Assembly (NCBI RefSeq): GCF_040954645.1
Contig: NC_092809.1
Coordinates: 129,011,914 to 129,075,913 of the forward strand
Origin: Diabrotica undecimpunctata
Taxonomy: Eukaryota; Arthropoda; Insecta; Coleoptera; Chrysomelidae
DNA: 64,000 nt
Reading direction: 5' to 3'
In this document: positions 43,690 through 56,169 of the stretch, in pieces
Layout: every line of letters starts with the position of its first letter
Position numbering within the stretch: the first letter of the stretch is position 1
Notes under the pieces: generated by a model
The model's input: the letters and a program-made list of their open reading frames with translations, nothing else
Database searches by the model: none
What the model was told of the DNA's origin: nothing
Made by a program: the position numbers and the translations under genes

Positions 43690-44215
43690 AACTTTTTGTT
43701 TGCCTTTTTTATTTTCTGATGTTGAAAGAATTTTCTCTTTCATCTGGTTTTTGTTTCGCTTGTAAACTTGGTTTATCGTCAGCATTATTAGAGAATGTAC
43801 ATTCTTCACACTGGTCTTTCTTGGGCTGACAGGAGATATTAAAGTCTATCACAAAAATGTGATCATGCATTTGGTGTGGAATATATTGTTTATCCTCAGA
43901 AACACATTTATTAACATAATTTCGGTGTAAAGCAGCGATGGTAAGACCGCCTTCTATATATTCACGTTTAGAACGAGATCTACAATAATGGCTCTCGATT
44001 CTCGGAATGGAGTTAATATGATCCCTGACGTCGTCGTAGAGATGGATTAATCTGGTGATGATTATTGTGTCTTCCTCTAAGATCTTCATCCTGAATGCCT
44101 TTGGCAGTACAGTTGTTGTTCTTTTTCACAACAGTTCTGATGGCTTTCTCGGAAATATCTAGGGTATTCATGAAGAATATTTTGCATACTCTCTTACGTT
44201 CAGTACCTAAAGGCA
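43690..44215 (-). pseudogene. Repeat-encoded protein of unassigned transposon family
   Basis: Minus strand, two frames joined by a frameshift near 44030-44080: ERKRVCKIFFMNTLDISEKAIRTVVKK, then VRDHINSIPRIESHYCRSRSKREYIEGG, LTIAALHRNYVNKC, and ISCQPKKDQCEECTFSNN. Such a PRIESHY...EFI plus PKKDQCxxC arrangement occurs in insect repeat-encoded proteins I associate with DNA transposons; I cannot assign the superfamily with confidence. The C-terminal part ends in R/E-rich text near 43710. Confidence 0.5.
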
Positions 44216-44219
44216 AATG

Positions 44220-45140
44220 TATGCGTTGTTAAAATTTTTGCGTGTACTGTCAACGCGTATAATATAACGATACTTTGGTACAATATAGACTTTTTATTAG
44301 ATATCAGAGCTGGGAACAAATTAATTACAATTAAAAATTGAGTATGCACTTTACTTAAAAGTAAATGTAATTAATTTCCCTCTGTAGCTGTGATGTGATC
44401 GTTATATTTTCTTTTTCGAGATAAAAATGTGATTACTTTTCACTATGGTATTAAGAAGCCTAAACAAAATTAAAATAAAAATACAATCAGTCCCAATAAA
44501 AATAACTGATACGGAAAGCGAATCAAAAAGGATTTTTTGTTTACGGACTGTAAATTCAAGTAAATAATTCATGGTAAAATTTAAGTAAAATTGCTTGCTA
44601 TTTCTATTATGAACTAATTTGACGAAGAGGAAGACATAGTAAAATGTATTAATCCATAAACACTGAGATAGTATAAATATTACATAATACCAGATCATTT
44701 AATTTTTAACTATCAACAAAAATGTAATATAATAGGATGTACCAATTTAATGGTAATATGATATTCACAGATATAGCAGCAATAATTTCTTTGTCGATAA
44801 AATTGTTTAGATAATTATTATATTCCGACTGACACAGCAGAGCAGTAAAGTATTATACATAAAGATGGTGTTAAAGATATCTTTGGTTACTTGGTCTACT
44901 AGTATTATAAGTTATAACGTAGGTATTTGATAAAATTACTGTTTACACAACTTGGCAACTCAGCCAATTGATATAATGATAGAAAACTGCAATTTATGTT
45001 AGGGTTTGGAAATATTACAGAGTCATCATGTAGAAATCTACGATTAAGTTAAATAAATTACCACAGTAGTATGCCGCAGTAGAGCCATCTCTAGGATCAG
45101 AAACAAATTAATCGAGGGTGAAGATCAACCTTAAGGGAGT
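44220..45140. other. AT-rich DNA without a called gene
   Basis: About 900 bases; only chance open frames. No motif recognised. Confidence 0.5.
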
Positions 45141-45149
45141 TACTAAAGG

Positions 45150-45555
45150 AAGAAAATTATGCGTTTAAAAACGTTTACAATGCGACGGAACTGGGCTTGG
45201 GATCAATTTGAAACTAGCAGCACCTGGACCTAATATAAGGTAGGATCGTATCACTGCCTTAGCTTGTGCTAATGCGACTGGCAGCAACTGATTGCCCATG
45301 CTTGTCATTGGTAAAATCAAGAAACCACGTTGTTTCAAACACGTTGATATGTCTGCGATGCCTATCGTTTACACTTCGCACAAGAGTGCTTGGATATTTA
45401 GTAGAATTTTCATGGAATGGAATATAAAAACTTTTATATTTTCCGTTAAAGCCTATCAATTAAAAAATGGCAAAAGAGGAAAAACATTATTGCTTCATGA
45501 TAACGCCCCAACCCATCGATGTTGGAATGAAAAAGACCTGTCCTTAAAAAAATAA
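45150..45555 (+). pseudogene. Tigger/jerky-like transposase, DDE core fragment
   Basis: Plus strand: KNVYNATELGLG (45170-45205, usual NADETGL with Asp changed), DRITALACANATGSN (45245-45290), PMLVIGKIKKPRCFKHV, YTSHKSAWIFSRIFMEW (45370-45420), and LLLHDNAPTHRC (45490-45525, second Asp). It breaks there. Blocks and order fit Tigger/jerky transposases. The Tigger-type terminus at 41762 may come from the same or a related family. Confidence 0.8.
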
Positions 45556-46330
45556 AAATTCAAAATTCCGATTGATGCGTTATTAAATTCCATAAATGTC
45601 TCTTTGACGGAAAAATCTAAATTCCTGAATAAAAATAATCCAGATAAAAAAGTAAACTGGTTCAATGATACTTTGAGAGAAATGCATGAGCGACTTCAAT
45701 TTATTATAGCATTAAAGCGTGTTTTAGTTTTTAGCCAATGAATAGCAAAGATCGTGATGGATTTAACACAAAAATATTAAAACTATTAAAAATATAATTT
45801 CTTAACCTTTACCAACTTTTAAAACTGCAAAGATATTACCTTTGTTTAAGAATAAAGACTCTATTGATGACTGCAACAATAATCGACCCAAATGTTTGTT
45901 GCCCATCTTATCAAAAGTTTATGAACAAATTTAAAAAAATCAAATTAATCTACATTTTGAATCTAATAAACTATTTGCCATAAACCAGTATGGATTCCGG
46001 AAAAATAAAATAACAACTTTAGCTATTGATCATTTCACTAACAATATTTTGGAACAGTTTGAAAAATATCTTTACACTAATGCTTTCTGTTTCTGTTTCA
46101 CTAACGCTTTTGATTGTGTCACACATAGTACTTATTCTGCTAAGAAAACTACTTTATTATAATTTTCATATGATCCTATTCAACTAATTGATTCCTATAT
46201 GTTAAATTGTGACCAGTATGTTCACTTCAACCAGTGTGATTCTCAAAAACAACCTCTGATGTATGGTGTCCCTCATGGCTGGTTTTGGATTCGATATTAT
46301 TTCTCATTTATATTAATGACCTAGTATACT
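45556..46330 (+). pseudogene. LINE RT, degenerate
   Basis: Plus strand in changing frames: KIPIDALLNSINVSL, KVNWFNDTLREMHERL (45650-45690), SKDRDGFNTKILKLL, LFAINQYGFRKNKITTLAIDHF (45970-46035), FTNAFDCVTHS (46098-46130), IDSYMLNCDQYVHFNQC, and MYGVPHG (46260). These are RT palm blocks of a Jockey/CR1-like LINE, cut before YADD. It may belong to the NHDY-type family at 33626 and 35643. Confidence 0.72.
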
Positions 46331-46339
46331 CTTAAAATG

Positions 46340-47240
46340 TATCTCCTCTTCTTCACTCCTCTATCAAGATTACCACAGGGCTTAATTCTAGCGCCTATAC
46401 TCTATACAGTCTACAATAGTGACCTCCCACTCCCCAACACATCGTCTGAAAGTATCCTGGTATATGCTTACGACACGGCCCTTCTCTCCACAGGATCTCC
46501 CCGGGTCAATAGTAGGACTCTATAGAACTGTAGAACTGTAGAGAACGCTCTGTATACGAAAAAGCACAAGCACAATTCGACTTTATAGTCAAGTGATGTA
46601 ACAAATGGAAAGTAACCCTTAATCCAGCAAAACCACAACTAATCTTGTTTAGAATTCCAAAATATTCTCGCCTAGAATTAGAACAGAACAATCATATATT
46701 GCTCAATGAAGAACGGCTCTATTTTAGACCGTCAGTGTCCTACTTGGGTGTCGAATTTTCAAAGACACTTAACTGAAATATTGACCTTAAAAATAACCTA
46801 GACAGGGTACGAAACAGAGTCAATCTTCTAGAAGAGTGGTAAATTTGGGAACATCAACCATGTTACTCTCCTTCATACTTCAGACCAATCATCGAATATA
46901 GAGCTAAAATATACATAACCCTAAATAAACTACAATTCAACCAAATCATGTAAGAACACTCAGTAAAAGATATGTACTCACTACTATACAAAGCTTGAAC
47001 AACAGAGCAAAGGAGGTCTTTAAAAAGACATGCCACCGCTGACGACAAGTACTCAACAGACTATCAAAACTAAAGTTCCCTTCCTGCCTGCTAAACTTCT
47101 GAATATAGCAGGCAACGAACTTCCTGATGAGTAATGGAACATCCTTGATTCAATCTCCCTAAAATATCGCAGGGAATATCCGGCAATTGCCAAACATGCT
47201 GTAATGAGATATGTTCCTAAAAATATACTCAGTGCAAATT
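46340..47240 (+). pseudogene. Jockey-like LINE RT 3' half, degenerate
   Basis: Plus strand: LPQGLILAPILYTVYNSDLP (46370-46430), LVYAYDTALLSTG (46460-46500, YADDTA box altered to YAYDTA), then in broken frames YLGVEFSKTLNWN, RPIIEYRAKIY and closing text near 47230. It contains many stops. The element is of the Jockey group and adjoins the previous LINE piece directly. Confidence 0.7.
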
Positions 47241-47590
47241 AGTAACTCTAGTAAATATAAAAGTAAAAGTAGAAAGTATCTTTAATACCTTCTGAACTTC
47301 TGAGCAAGTATTGAGAGCTAACACCCAACATCCTAGCATATATTACAATTTTATAAAATTTTTACAAATATTTTACAAATAAAATAAAATCGCAAAAAAT
47401 AATAAACAAAAATATTGCATTTACTCATTGCTATTAAAAATAGGTGTATGCAGACATCAATAAACTACTATACAGACAACAATAAATAAATTGTGGTCAT
47501 GCGATAAAATAAAAATAGGTAAAATAATAAAGTAAATTAATTACTATCTAAATTTTCAAAAATGAATAATGATGGCTATAGACCACAATT
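47241..47590. other. AT-rich DNA without a called gene
   Basis: No motif recognised. Confidence 0.4.
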
Positions 47591-47599
47591 TTTCAACCA

Positions 47600-48330
47600 A
47601 AAAAGCTTTTTTAAGAGAGTAGGAGAATGACAACCCGGTCTCAATCCTTTGGTTGCATTTAATTGGCGGTGAATATATTCCCCATTTTAATTCTAGATCG
47701 GTTATTTCTATAATAGTTTTGCGTAGCTCTAACCAAAACGGGACTAATTTCTAGAATTTGCATTTCTACCGCAGTCGCGCTATGAGTACAGTGTCATATG
47801 CTTTTTCAAGATCGGTTAAAGCTACATATGTTACTCTATTAAGCTGTACACTTTTTTTAATGTATATTTTAGTGTAAATACATTATCTATTGTAAAACTC
47901 CCTGCTCGAAATCCTGCTTGTTCTTCCGGTTGTTTATTTATAGTGTCTTTCTCGATAAATTCCTTTAAAATGCTGGAATATATTCTTCTTACTGTTGGTA
48001 TTACAGTCAATCCCCTGTAGTTCCTTGGGTTGGCTTTTATACCTTTTTTGTGTTTAAGCAAATATAAGACCGTCTTCAGTTTTCTGGAGCATCCTCTTCG
48101 TTTAGACATCTGTCGAAAAGTTTCATCCTTCAACCTGGAATGATTTCCTCATTCTCTAGAAGATTTTCTCGTGTTTCTGTCAACAATTCAGTAAAGTGTT
48201 CCAGCCTCTGTTTGCCAGATATGCTACTTAGTAGCATTTTATTTTTATCATTTGTCCTTACGCTTTTTAGGGTATTCCAGTGTTCCTTTTTCATTTACGA
48301 ATTCGGCTGGTTCAGGGCTATTTGAAGGGT
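47600..48330 (-). pseudogene. LINE RT fragment
   Basis: Minus strand: TETRENLLENEEIIPG (48130-48180), KHKKGIKANPRNYRGLTVIP (48000-48060), EEQAGFRAGSFTIDNVF (47885-47935), ALTDLEKAYDTV (47785-47825), KTIIEITDLELKWG-type text, and TGLSFSY near 47640. RT blocks 1-4 in correct order, then lost. Same family as 42119-42460. Confidence 0.72.
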
Positions 48331-48633
48331 GAGTAACTCTTTAATTTTTAACACTTTATATGGAATTGCTGGAATTTAATGGAATGGAATTTAATTGGAG
48401 AATTATGCTGCGCTATTTGGAGACTTATTCTGCGCTATTTTCTTTATAAAAGCTTAAATTTCTAATATGATAACAGGTTCTATTACTTCGGTCAATAAGT
48501 ACCAGGCCTGACCATGATATGGCAACTCTATTAAATTATTTACATGACTTGTCAAAATTTCATGTTATTAGAATTATTATTTGCCGAGGTACAGTGCTTG
48601 AAGTGACGATACTTTAGTGATTTTTTTTAAACA

Positions 48634-49195
48634 ATGGATTCAAAGCAATTTAGTGTATTAATGTATCATTGTTATTTGATGGAAAAAAATACCTTCCAAA
48701 CTGAGCAATGACTCAAAAAGAGTTAACGGGACTCTGCTCTATCGATTAGAACTATTAAACGATGGTTTGCTAAATTTAAACGCGGTCCAACAGCAATGAT
48801 GCTGAGCGCTTCGGAAGACCAAATAAGGTAGTTATTCCCGAAACATCGAAAAAACTGAAAATTATTATGAAAACTGCAAAGTGAAAGGAAACTTGCAAGA
48901 AATAGTTGATACTCTTTACTCACTATTAAATATAAACATTGGGGCTTGGGAACGATGTTTTCCAAATGGGTGCTGCGTTTTTTCACACCAGAGCAAAAAC
49001 CGCAACGAATTGATAAGTCTTGGCTCTGTTGGACATATTTAATCGGAATCAGTCACAATGGATTAAATATGGATAGTTCATTCCAGAATCAAATAAGTAA
49101 TCATCTGAGTAGTCAGCACCTGCAAAAAGTCGTCCAAAGCGAAAAGGGTACAGCAAATCGCTGGAATGGTTATGGCTTCCGTATTTTCAGCCCCT
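48634..49195 (+). pseudogene. mariner transposase, N-terminal part
   Basis: Plus strand from an ATG at 48634: FSVLMYHCYLMEKNTFQTEQ, then IRTIKRWFAKFKRGPTA (48755-48805), then in other frames a MFSKWVLRFFTPEQKPQRID block (48953-49015), and a VMASVF-type end at 49170-49190. This is the HTH region and start of the catalytic domain of a mariner. It abuts the minus-strand LINE at 49197. Confidence 0.78.
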
Positions 49196-49196
49196 T

Positions 49197-49905
49197 CTTC
49201 TTCTTATTGCGCCATCTTCTTTCGAAGGATGGTGATCCAAATAAATGGCAATTGTAGCTTTGGAAACTGCTGCACCAAAGATTTCTGTGGATGAGCGGTC
49301 AAACCATCTTCTCAGGTCTTTAAGCCACGAGTTATGGCGTCTTCCAACTGATCTTTTGCCCTGCACTTTACCTTCCAATATGATTTGGAGTAGTTCATAT
49401 CTTTCACCTCTCAACACATGACCCAAGTATTGTATTTTTCTCTCTTTGATTATACTGAGCAATTTTTTTTGTTTACTCATGCGCTGAAGTACCTCACCAT
49501 TGGTAACGTTTGGTATCCATGGAATTCTCAGCATCCGTCTGTATATATACATTTCAAAGGCATCTATTTTTTTGTGTTTCAGAGTCCATTGTCCAACTTT
49601 CACAGCCATACAGTAAAACAGAGAAAACGTAATATCTAATCATTCAAATTCTGAGCTCTAGACTAAGGTTTGATCTTGTAAAAATATTTTCATATTCATG
49701 AGTGTTTTCCTGGCTTGTTCGATTTTTGATAGGGTTTCTTTTGTTGGGTTACACTGGCTGTTGATATTTGCTCCCAAATATTTTATGGAAATTGCCTGTT
49801 CCATTATTTGTTTCTTGGCATACAAATGTACGTTTGTTGGTGTCTTTGAAAATACTAGAAATTTAGTTTTGGATTTCATTTCCAAAATTTCCAAAATTCC
49901 AGATT
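49197..49905 (-). pseudogene. LINE 3' fragment (AAG-tailed; same family as 240-2985)
   Basis: Minus strand from 49894: KTKFLVFSKTPTNVH, IKYLGANINSQCNPTKE, NMKIFLQDQT, frame change near 49640, then KIDAFEMYIYRRMLRIPW, YLGHVLRGERYELLQI, GKRSVGRRHNSWLKDLRRW, and an end in an AAG-rich stretch at 49197. It is the uninterrupted reference for the split LINE at the window start. It sits between two parts of a mariner. Confidence 0.85.
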
Positions 49906-50080
49906 TTGCCCTCAGCGACTACCATTTTTTTTTCGATCTAAAAAAATGCTCCGTGGCAAGAGATATCGCCGAAACTAAAGTCTATGTTAAAGGCAAAGGT
50001 AAATCGTTTACCCAGATAGGCATCGAATAGTTAGAAAACGTTGGAATTACTGTATCGCCTCTAAACGAGATTATTTTTAA
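49906..50080 (+). pseudogene. mariner transposase, C-terminal part
   Basis: PDFALSDYHFFFDLKK (49904-49955: the SPDLAPSDYHLF third-Asp block), then KGKGKSFTQIGIE, a stop, and LNEIIFKNK. Downstream remnant of the mariner at 48634-49195; the central part with the second Asp is missing. Confidence 0.78.
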
Positions 50081-50505
50081 GAATAAATAATAATTTTTGC
50101 AAAAAATGTTTGGCTAGTTAAACCCGGGACTTTTGTTCACAATAGTTGTTCTTTATAGTTTAGTTTAAAACGTATCGAAAAGTAGATAATTGAATATATA
50201 GTTGACGTCAGTTTGTAAAATAAGTACATATATATATACAACGCAAAAGTCTAAGGATATTTTAATAATTTGACAATACCAATGACAGAAATTTCATGAC
50301 CATATAAATTTGTTGTACTATAATTGTTGATACAGACACTCACTTCTTATCAAAAAAAATTGTAAAACTGATAGCAATACGTGTTTTAGAATGTTTTTTA
50401 TAAGGGACAAAAAAATCGACAATTTTATGTTTTGTTTATTTTTAATTTTAGTCACTTTATACCATTCTTGCTTAATAGGTGAGTTAAAGATATTGTCTTT
50501 TTGCC
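50081..50505. other. AT-rich DNA, probably Tc1 5' region
   Basis: No coding motif. A TIR for the following Tc1-like transposase may lie near 50240 (cgcaaaagtctaagg), but the partner is poorly matched. Confidence 0.3.
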
Positions 50506-51477
50506 ATGCAACGACAACATTTAACGTTGGACGAGATGAATAGAGCCGTGGGCCTCCTTCAAGCTGGTATGCGACAAACTCAAGTTGCTGACCAGCTGAA
50601 TGTCTCCCAAAGCGTCGTAAGTCGTTTGTGGCGTCGGTTTAGAGACACTGGGAGTCCAGCCGAGCAACATCCAGGACGTCTCTACAACCGTCGCTCAAGA
50701 CCGATATTTAATTTTAAATGCCAAAAGGCAGACAACAATCACAGCACCCGAGCTGGTTAATGAATTACAGCTTGCACATTATGTAACAATTAGCAGCAGT
50801 ACTGTGAGGAATCGTCCCCATGAAGCCAATCTTCGTAGTCGGCGACCACTGAGATGTCCACCTCTATCTATAGGCAATCGCGATGCAAGATTAACCTGGT
50901 GTCAAGAGTTTCAAAATTGGACTGACAATGACTGGGTCACAGTTTTGTTTAGTGACAAGAGTTTGGAGTCGACCCGGAAATGAAGAACGATTACGACATC
51001 TTCAAGAAGTGTATGCATACAGAGGTGGTACATTAATGGTATGGGGCGGAATCATGATTGACGGAAGAACTGACTTTATTTTCGCACGTGGCTTTCTCAC
51101 AAGTCAGCAATATTTGGAGACTATTCTTGAACCTGTTGTGTGCCCGTTTGCTGCTGCTGTTGGAGAAAATTTTTACTTTATGCATGATAACGCTCGACCA
51201 CATGTTGCGCATATTGTAACAAACTGGTTGGATAACGAGGGTATTGATGTATTGCCGTGGCCAGCACAAATTGAATCCCATTGAGCATGTATGGGACATG
51301 CTCCAACGAAGAATTACTCCACATATGGGCAATATCTACAATGAGTTTCAACTAAAAGAGCTTCTGAGAGAACAATGGACACAACTACCTCAAGCAGACA
51401 TTAACAATGTGATTCGGAGCATGAACAGTAGATGTAGAGCTGTGATAAACCAACGTGGTGGCCATACTTTATTTTAA
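50506..51477 (+). pseudogene. Tc1-like transposase (DD34E), frameshifted
   Basis: ATG at 50506 starts a paired-like HTH domain: RAVGLLQAGMRQTQVADQLNVSQSVVSRLWRRF (residues ~13-47). A stop at 50759 is followed in other frames by remains of the first Asp block (usual FSDES; here FSDKS-like near 50945), GGTLMVWGGIMIDGRT (51022-51070), FMHDNARPHVAHIVT (51175-51220, second Asp), and after a frameshift near 51262 NPIEHVWDML (Glu; 51270-51300). The end HTLF fits Tc1 proteins. Three or more lesions. Confidence 0.85.
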
Positions 51478-51629
51478 GTTTATATTTCGTATTTTTGACA
51501 ATTTATGGTGGTATGTGAAACATGGGGGATTTGCAATATATTTTTTTTGCTCCAATTTTCTGTTTTTTTTTGCAATTTATGGTTTTTGACATATTAAACA
51601 ATAATTTGATTGCCTAAAAGTTATAGTAT

Positions 51630-52490
51630 CTATACCGCAGAATTATATGGAATACTCCAAGCATTAAAGACTTCAATCCATCCTACTTCAAATGAAAGCA
51701 TAAAAATCACCATTTGCACTGATTCTCTTTCCTCGATTCATTCCATAAGATGCATTTTCTCGAAAAACCCACTAGTCCAGTAAATCCACATCATCTGTAA
51801 CCAACTATATTCTGCTAACATAAAAGTCATAATGATCTGGACTCCATCTCATGTTGGTATATTGGGAAACGAAAAAGCAGACCAAGCCGCTAATGCAGCA
51901 TGTTCTTCTGACATAGCCTTCAAAGAGGTCCAAATGCATACGGATCTTAAAATATTGATAAAACAAAAAATCCTCAGCTCATGGAGGAACCTGTGGAGTA
52001 AAACAAAAACTAAGCCGCATGACGTTCAACCCAACTTATCTCGCGTCAATATCTCCTTTATGAACAGGAAAGAAAATTCAGTTATTCACCGACTACGAAT
52101 AGGGCATACACGTCTCACACATGGATACCTTATGGCATTAGAAAACCCTCCAGTATGCCACAACTGTAATAGCCTCCTTTCCATCAAACACGTGTTAGTG
52201 GACTGCTGCCAGTATGATTCTTCCAGAAACAAGCACAGCCTAAAAGGAAATCTAAAAGACATTCTCAGTGTTCCAAACCGTTTTGACAGTGTTCTTAGAT
52301 TTTTAAAACAAACGAGTTTAATTCAGCTAATATAAACAGTGCACAGTGATAAGCTTTACTGTTTTAACCTTTAAAAAAAATGTTCATATCAAATTGTTAC
52401 CTAATAAAATATGTATAATGTTGTAAACTGTACCCGTCTCAATGACCATAAGCTGTCGAGACACGTTAATTTTAAATGAAAAAAAAAACT
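51630..52490 (+). pseudogene. LINE RNase H domain and C-terminus (I-like)
   Basis: Plus strand: IYTAELYGILQALK (51632-51670), ITICTDSLSSIHSI (51705-51745), one stop at 51782, then VIMIWTPSHVGILGNEKADQAA (51826-51890): an RNase H domain with its Glu, Asp and His/Asp blocks. The C-terminal domain has INRLRIGHTRLTHG-like text and a CHNCN...KHVLVDC zinc motif (52155-52205). It ends at 52335; a 3' UTR runs to an A-rich end near 52490. Related to 17536-18760. Confidence 0.85.
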
Positions 52491-52573
52491 ACAAATTTTG
52501 TATTACTTTTTTTAAGTTGATTACAGATAAACAAAATACGTCTATTTATAAAAATATCCCTAGACCTTTGCGT

Positions 52574-53445
<872 letters not shown>

Positions 53446-53596
53446 TTTTTTTTATTATAACTAATAAATTAACAATCAAAATAAAAATTGTATTCTATAA
53501 GTTAATGTGATGATCATGGATGTGTTGCTTGTGTGAGTCCATTTCAAATAGGTAAAAGAAATAAAATAAGACTTACAACCAAATTTATTTTACTAC

Positions 53597-53651
53597 CAAA
53601 ACGACCGGTTTCGCTTTCTACACATTGCAAAGCATCTTCAGGTCTAACGGT
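53597..53651 (-). ncRNA. Hammerhead-like motif in left arm of foldback element
   Basis: Minus strand: AGAC-CTGAAGAT, stem II GCTTT/AAAGC, GAAA, palindrome ACCGGT, C, then GTTT as stem I partner (one G-U). The plan is that of the exact hammerhead at 24093, but the core reads CTGAAGAT instead of CTGATGA. Activity unknown. Confidence 0.4.
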
Positions 53652-54169
53652 ACAAAGTAAATTAAATGCTGAAATTAGAAAAAGCCTATATTAGGGTGCT
53701 GTCTAATAAAGATAAAGATCAAAAAAGGTTATAATAATTATGCCAATATTACCTGTCTGTGTTAATTAATATGCATAAATTGATTTAGCAGATGTTTCTT
53801 GAGGGGAGAGATGTTAACAAATGAGAAACATCCCCGTTAATTGTCAGACAGTTACAACATTAACCGAAGATCACCCATCATCAGCAATTACAGGATAGTT
53901 TGGACTATGTATCACGAATCATTATTTAAAAATTCTTGTACCGGAATGTAAGTAGTATTTTGTTTGTTTATAATTTATTACAATTGAATAGATTATCTCT
54001 TACCAATTTGTGGGTTTTCACTTTGTTTGCTAAATCAATGTATGCATATTAATTAACACAGCCAGGTAATATTGGCATAATTACTATAACCTTTTTTGAT
54101 CTTTATCTTTATTAGACAGCACCCTAATATGGGCTTTTTATAGTTTCAGCATTTAATTTACTTTGTACC

Positions 54170-54222
54170 GTTAGACCTGAAGATGCTTTGCAAAGTGTAG
54201 AAAACGAAACCGGTCGTTTCGT
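54170..54222 (+). ncRNA. Hammerhead-like motif in right arm of foldback element
   Basis: Plus-strand counterpart of 53597-53651 with one change weakening stem II (GCTTT against AAAAC). GAAACCGGTCGTTT is conserved. Confidence 0.4.
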
Positions 54223-54740
54223 AGTAAAATTAAATTGATTGTGAGTAAGTCTAATTTTATTTCTTTTACCTATTTAATGTGATAAGTTTAGGTCCTCTCC
54301 CTTGATTCACGCGTGATGTGGTCCCTTCCAGTGAGAAAATCGCGTGTACATGTTACTGGTCTGTTTACCAACGTCGTTTTAGTCTCCTGATAACTTGATG
54401 TTGAGGTATTGCGAAAATTAATGGATTGGAGCGTGTATTCACTTTTTGAATGTATTTTGATTTCTTTTGCTGGATTACTTCTTTTACTGTTGGGATGTTG
54501 ATATCCTCATAGATTCTTTGGTTGGTTGCGTACCAAGGTGCATTAACAATTGTTCTTAAGATTTTTGATCGACATCTTTCTATTATATCAAGATTGAATT
54601 TACTACTACAGCCCCACAGTTCTATGCCATATGTCCATATTGGTCTAATAACTGTTTTATAAATTAAAATTTTATTATTTATTGACAGTTTAGAGTTTTT
54701 TTCAATTAACAAATTGATTTCTTTATTTTCTGATATATAT

Positions 54741-56150
54741 TGTTATGATATGTAAAATCGAGAAAAATATTGGTTTGTTTAAAATATTTCAAAGTTCAAA
54801 AAACATTAAAATAATTCAGATAAGTAGGATAATATCCAACAAACATTTCGAAGAAGGAGAGTTATTAATTTCTTGAATTACCTGTACTAAACAAAATGTA
54901 AGCTTTGCATAAATTATTTCTTTGTTATACTTGAGTGACCCGCATAATTTTAAGTGAAAACAAAAAGACAATTGAACGGGGTTTTCCAAAATACATTAAT
55001 GCAGTGATTAGAGACAAATAGAAGAGATTTTAAAAAGAGGTTTTTGTTAGTTTTTAAGAATTATAGAAAATATTATTTGTAAATAAGTTTTAGGAAATTT
55101 TATAATTATAGGTAAAAATTTGTTTGTTATCGAAATGAAAAAATGGGGGAATTGTGACGAGTTTTGATTGGCGGAGATTGAAAAAGGTGGGATAAGTATG
55201 TAGGAAAAAGTTTAGCGAGATTGAGGAGAGAGAAAAGATATGATCAGTTGGTTTCCAAGTCTGTAAGAGGAACAGGGATTGTTCTCTGGCGGTTCCTGAA
55301 ATGTAGCAAGCAGTAGTGGAATGTTAGTGAGTTTTTGTGGAGTTAGTGTATCTGACAGCAGCTGAAGCAGCAAAATATTGTAAGTCATATTTCTCTACTT
55401 ATATTCCAAGAGTCACTGTTCAGGCCAACGAGAGATTCAGTTTATCGTAAAGAGAAGATATTCCAAGAGTCATTTTTCACTCGGGCCAACGAGAGATTCA
55501 GTTTATCGAGAGGAGAAAGGCTATCATAATTTGAATGATTTGTGCTTTTGAAGGAGATCATTAAGGACGATATACTTGCAACAATCTGTGTAAGATTGCT
55601 GTTTACATAGGGAGCGGTTGAGAGGAGATAATATAGTCTACAAGGAACAAGGATTTGGACCACTCATCATCAGAGAGAGATATTTTTGTTTCTGCAGTTT
55701 TTTTTCTTTTATTGATAACAAAATTTTTACACGTAATTGAGAAAGGATATAAATATTTTGATTAGGAGAGTTAGAATAGTTTGGGATTTTGAGATTTCAA
55801 TTAATATTGTTTGTACCATTAATTTTGATTGTTCACGTACGGAGAACAAAATTTTGAGAATCCTTATATGAGATTTGTTTATTGAAAACCTTTGAGTGTG
55901 AATTATTTCATTATTTTTTATTTCAATATATAGTGTTAGATCATATGTGTTTTTTATTATTCCGGTATTCTCTGGACCTTACCTTTCACATGTAATAGCC
56001 TAGATATTGAAGCACGAATTTAACCCTGAGATAAAAGAATTAAAAATTGTGATAGAGTCATAATCATATCATTTAAATAATTTTAATTAATCAAAAAAAT
56101 TAATTAGCTAATTATTGCTTGGCGCACCAAGACTTTAAATATCACAATAA
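54741..56150 (+). repeat. 5' LTR
   Basis: Starts tgttatgatatg and ends atcacaataa. The internal 73-codon minus frame is identical in both LTRs (55442-55663 and 59789-60010), offset exactly 4347 bases. Confidence 0.95.
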
Positions 56151-56151
56151 C

Positions 56152-56169
56152 TGGCTTCCAAAACGTGGG
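56152..56169 (+). promoter_or_regulatory. Candidate primer-binding site
   Basis: tggcttccaaaacgtggg begins two bases after the LTR with the usual TGG; the matching tRNA was not determined. Confidence 0.55.

Larger units (their letters stand above)
53512..54273. mobile_element. 762-bp foldback element with hammerhead-like motifs in its arms
   Basis: Inverted arms 53546-53791 and 54028-54275 (about 246 bp, a few mismatches) around a ~236-bp centre. A 10-bp direct repeat ttaatgtgat lies at 53502-53511 and 54274-54283, inside the Jockey 3' UTR, so this is one insertion. The left side has 34 bases (53512-53545) outside the arm, the right none. The asymmetry and 10-bp duplication resemble Penelope-like insertions more than TIR transposons. 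Each arm carries a conserved CCTGAAGATGC...CGAAACCGGTCG block. No ORF. Confidence 0.8.
53446..54735 (-). pseudogene. Jockey-like LINE RT C-terminus and 3' UTR, split by foldback element
   Basis: The minus-strand frame 54712-54365 gives IEKNSKLSINNKILIYKTVIRP, TYGIELWGCSSK, IIERCRSKILRTIVNAPWY, and NIPTVKEVIQ: the end of a Jockey RT. The 3' UTR continues to 54284 and, beyond the foldback insertion, from 53511 to an A-rich end near 53446. The frame 5' of 54735 is cut by the LTR retrotransposon; the corresponding upstream RT part is at 60669-61310. Confidence 0.82.

Noticed and set aside
49160..49930. Mariner simply split by the LINE insertion at 49197
   Set aside because: The mariner centre with the second catalytic Asp is missing on both sides and no clear target duplication is visible, so a deletion must also have occurred; not scored as a clean nested insertion.
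53873..53886. CTGATGATGGG (minus strand) in the centre of the foldback element as a further hammerhead
   Set aside because: No GAAA at the proper distance and no stem I complement.
55442..55663. 73-codon minus frame found identically in both LTRs
   Set aside because: Antisense to the LTR; duplicated only because LTRs are duplicated. No Gag or regulatory protein resemblance.
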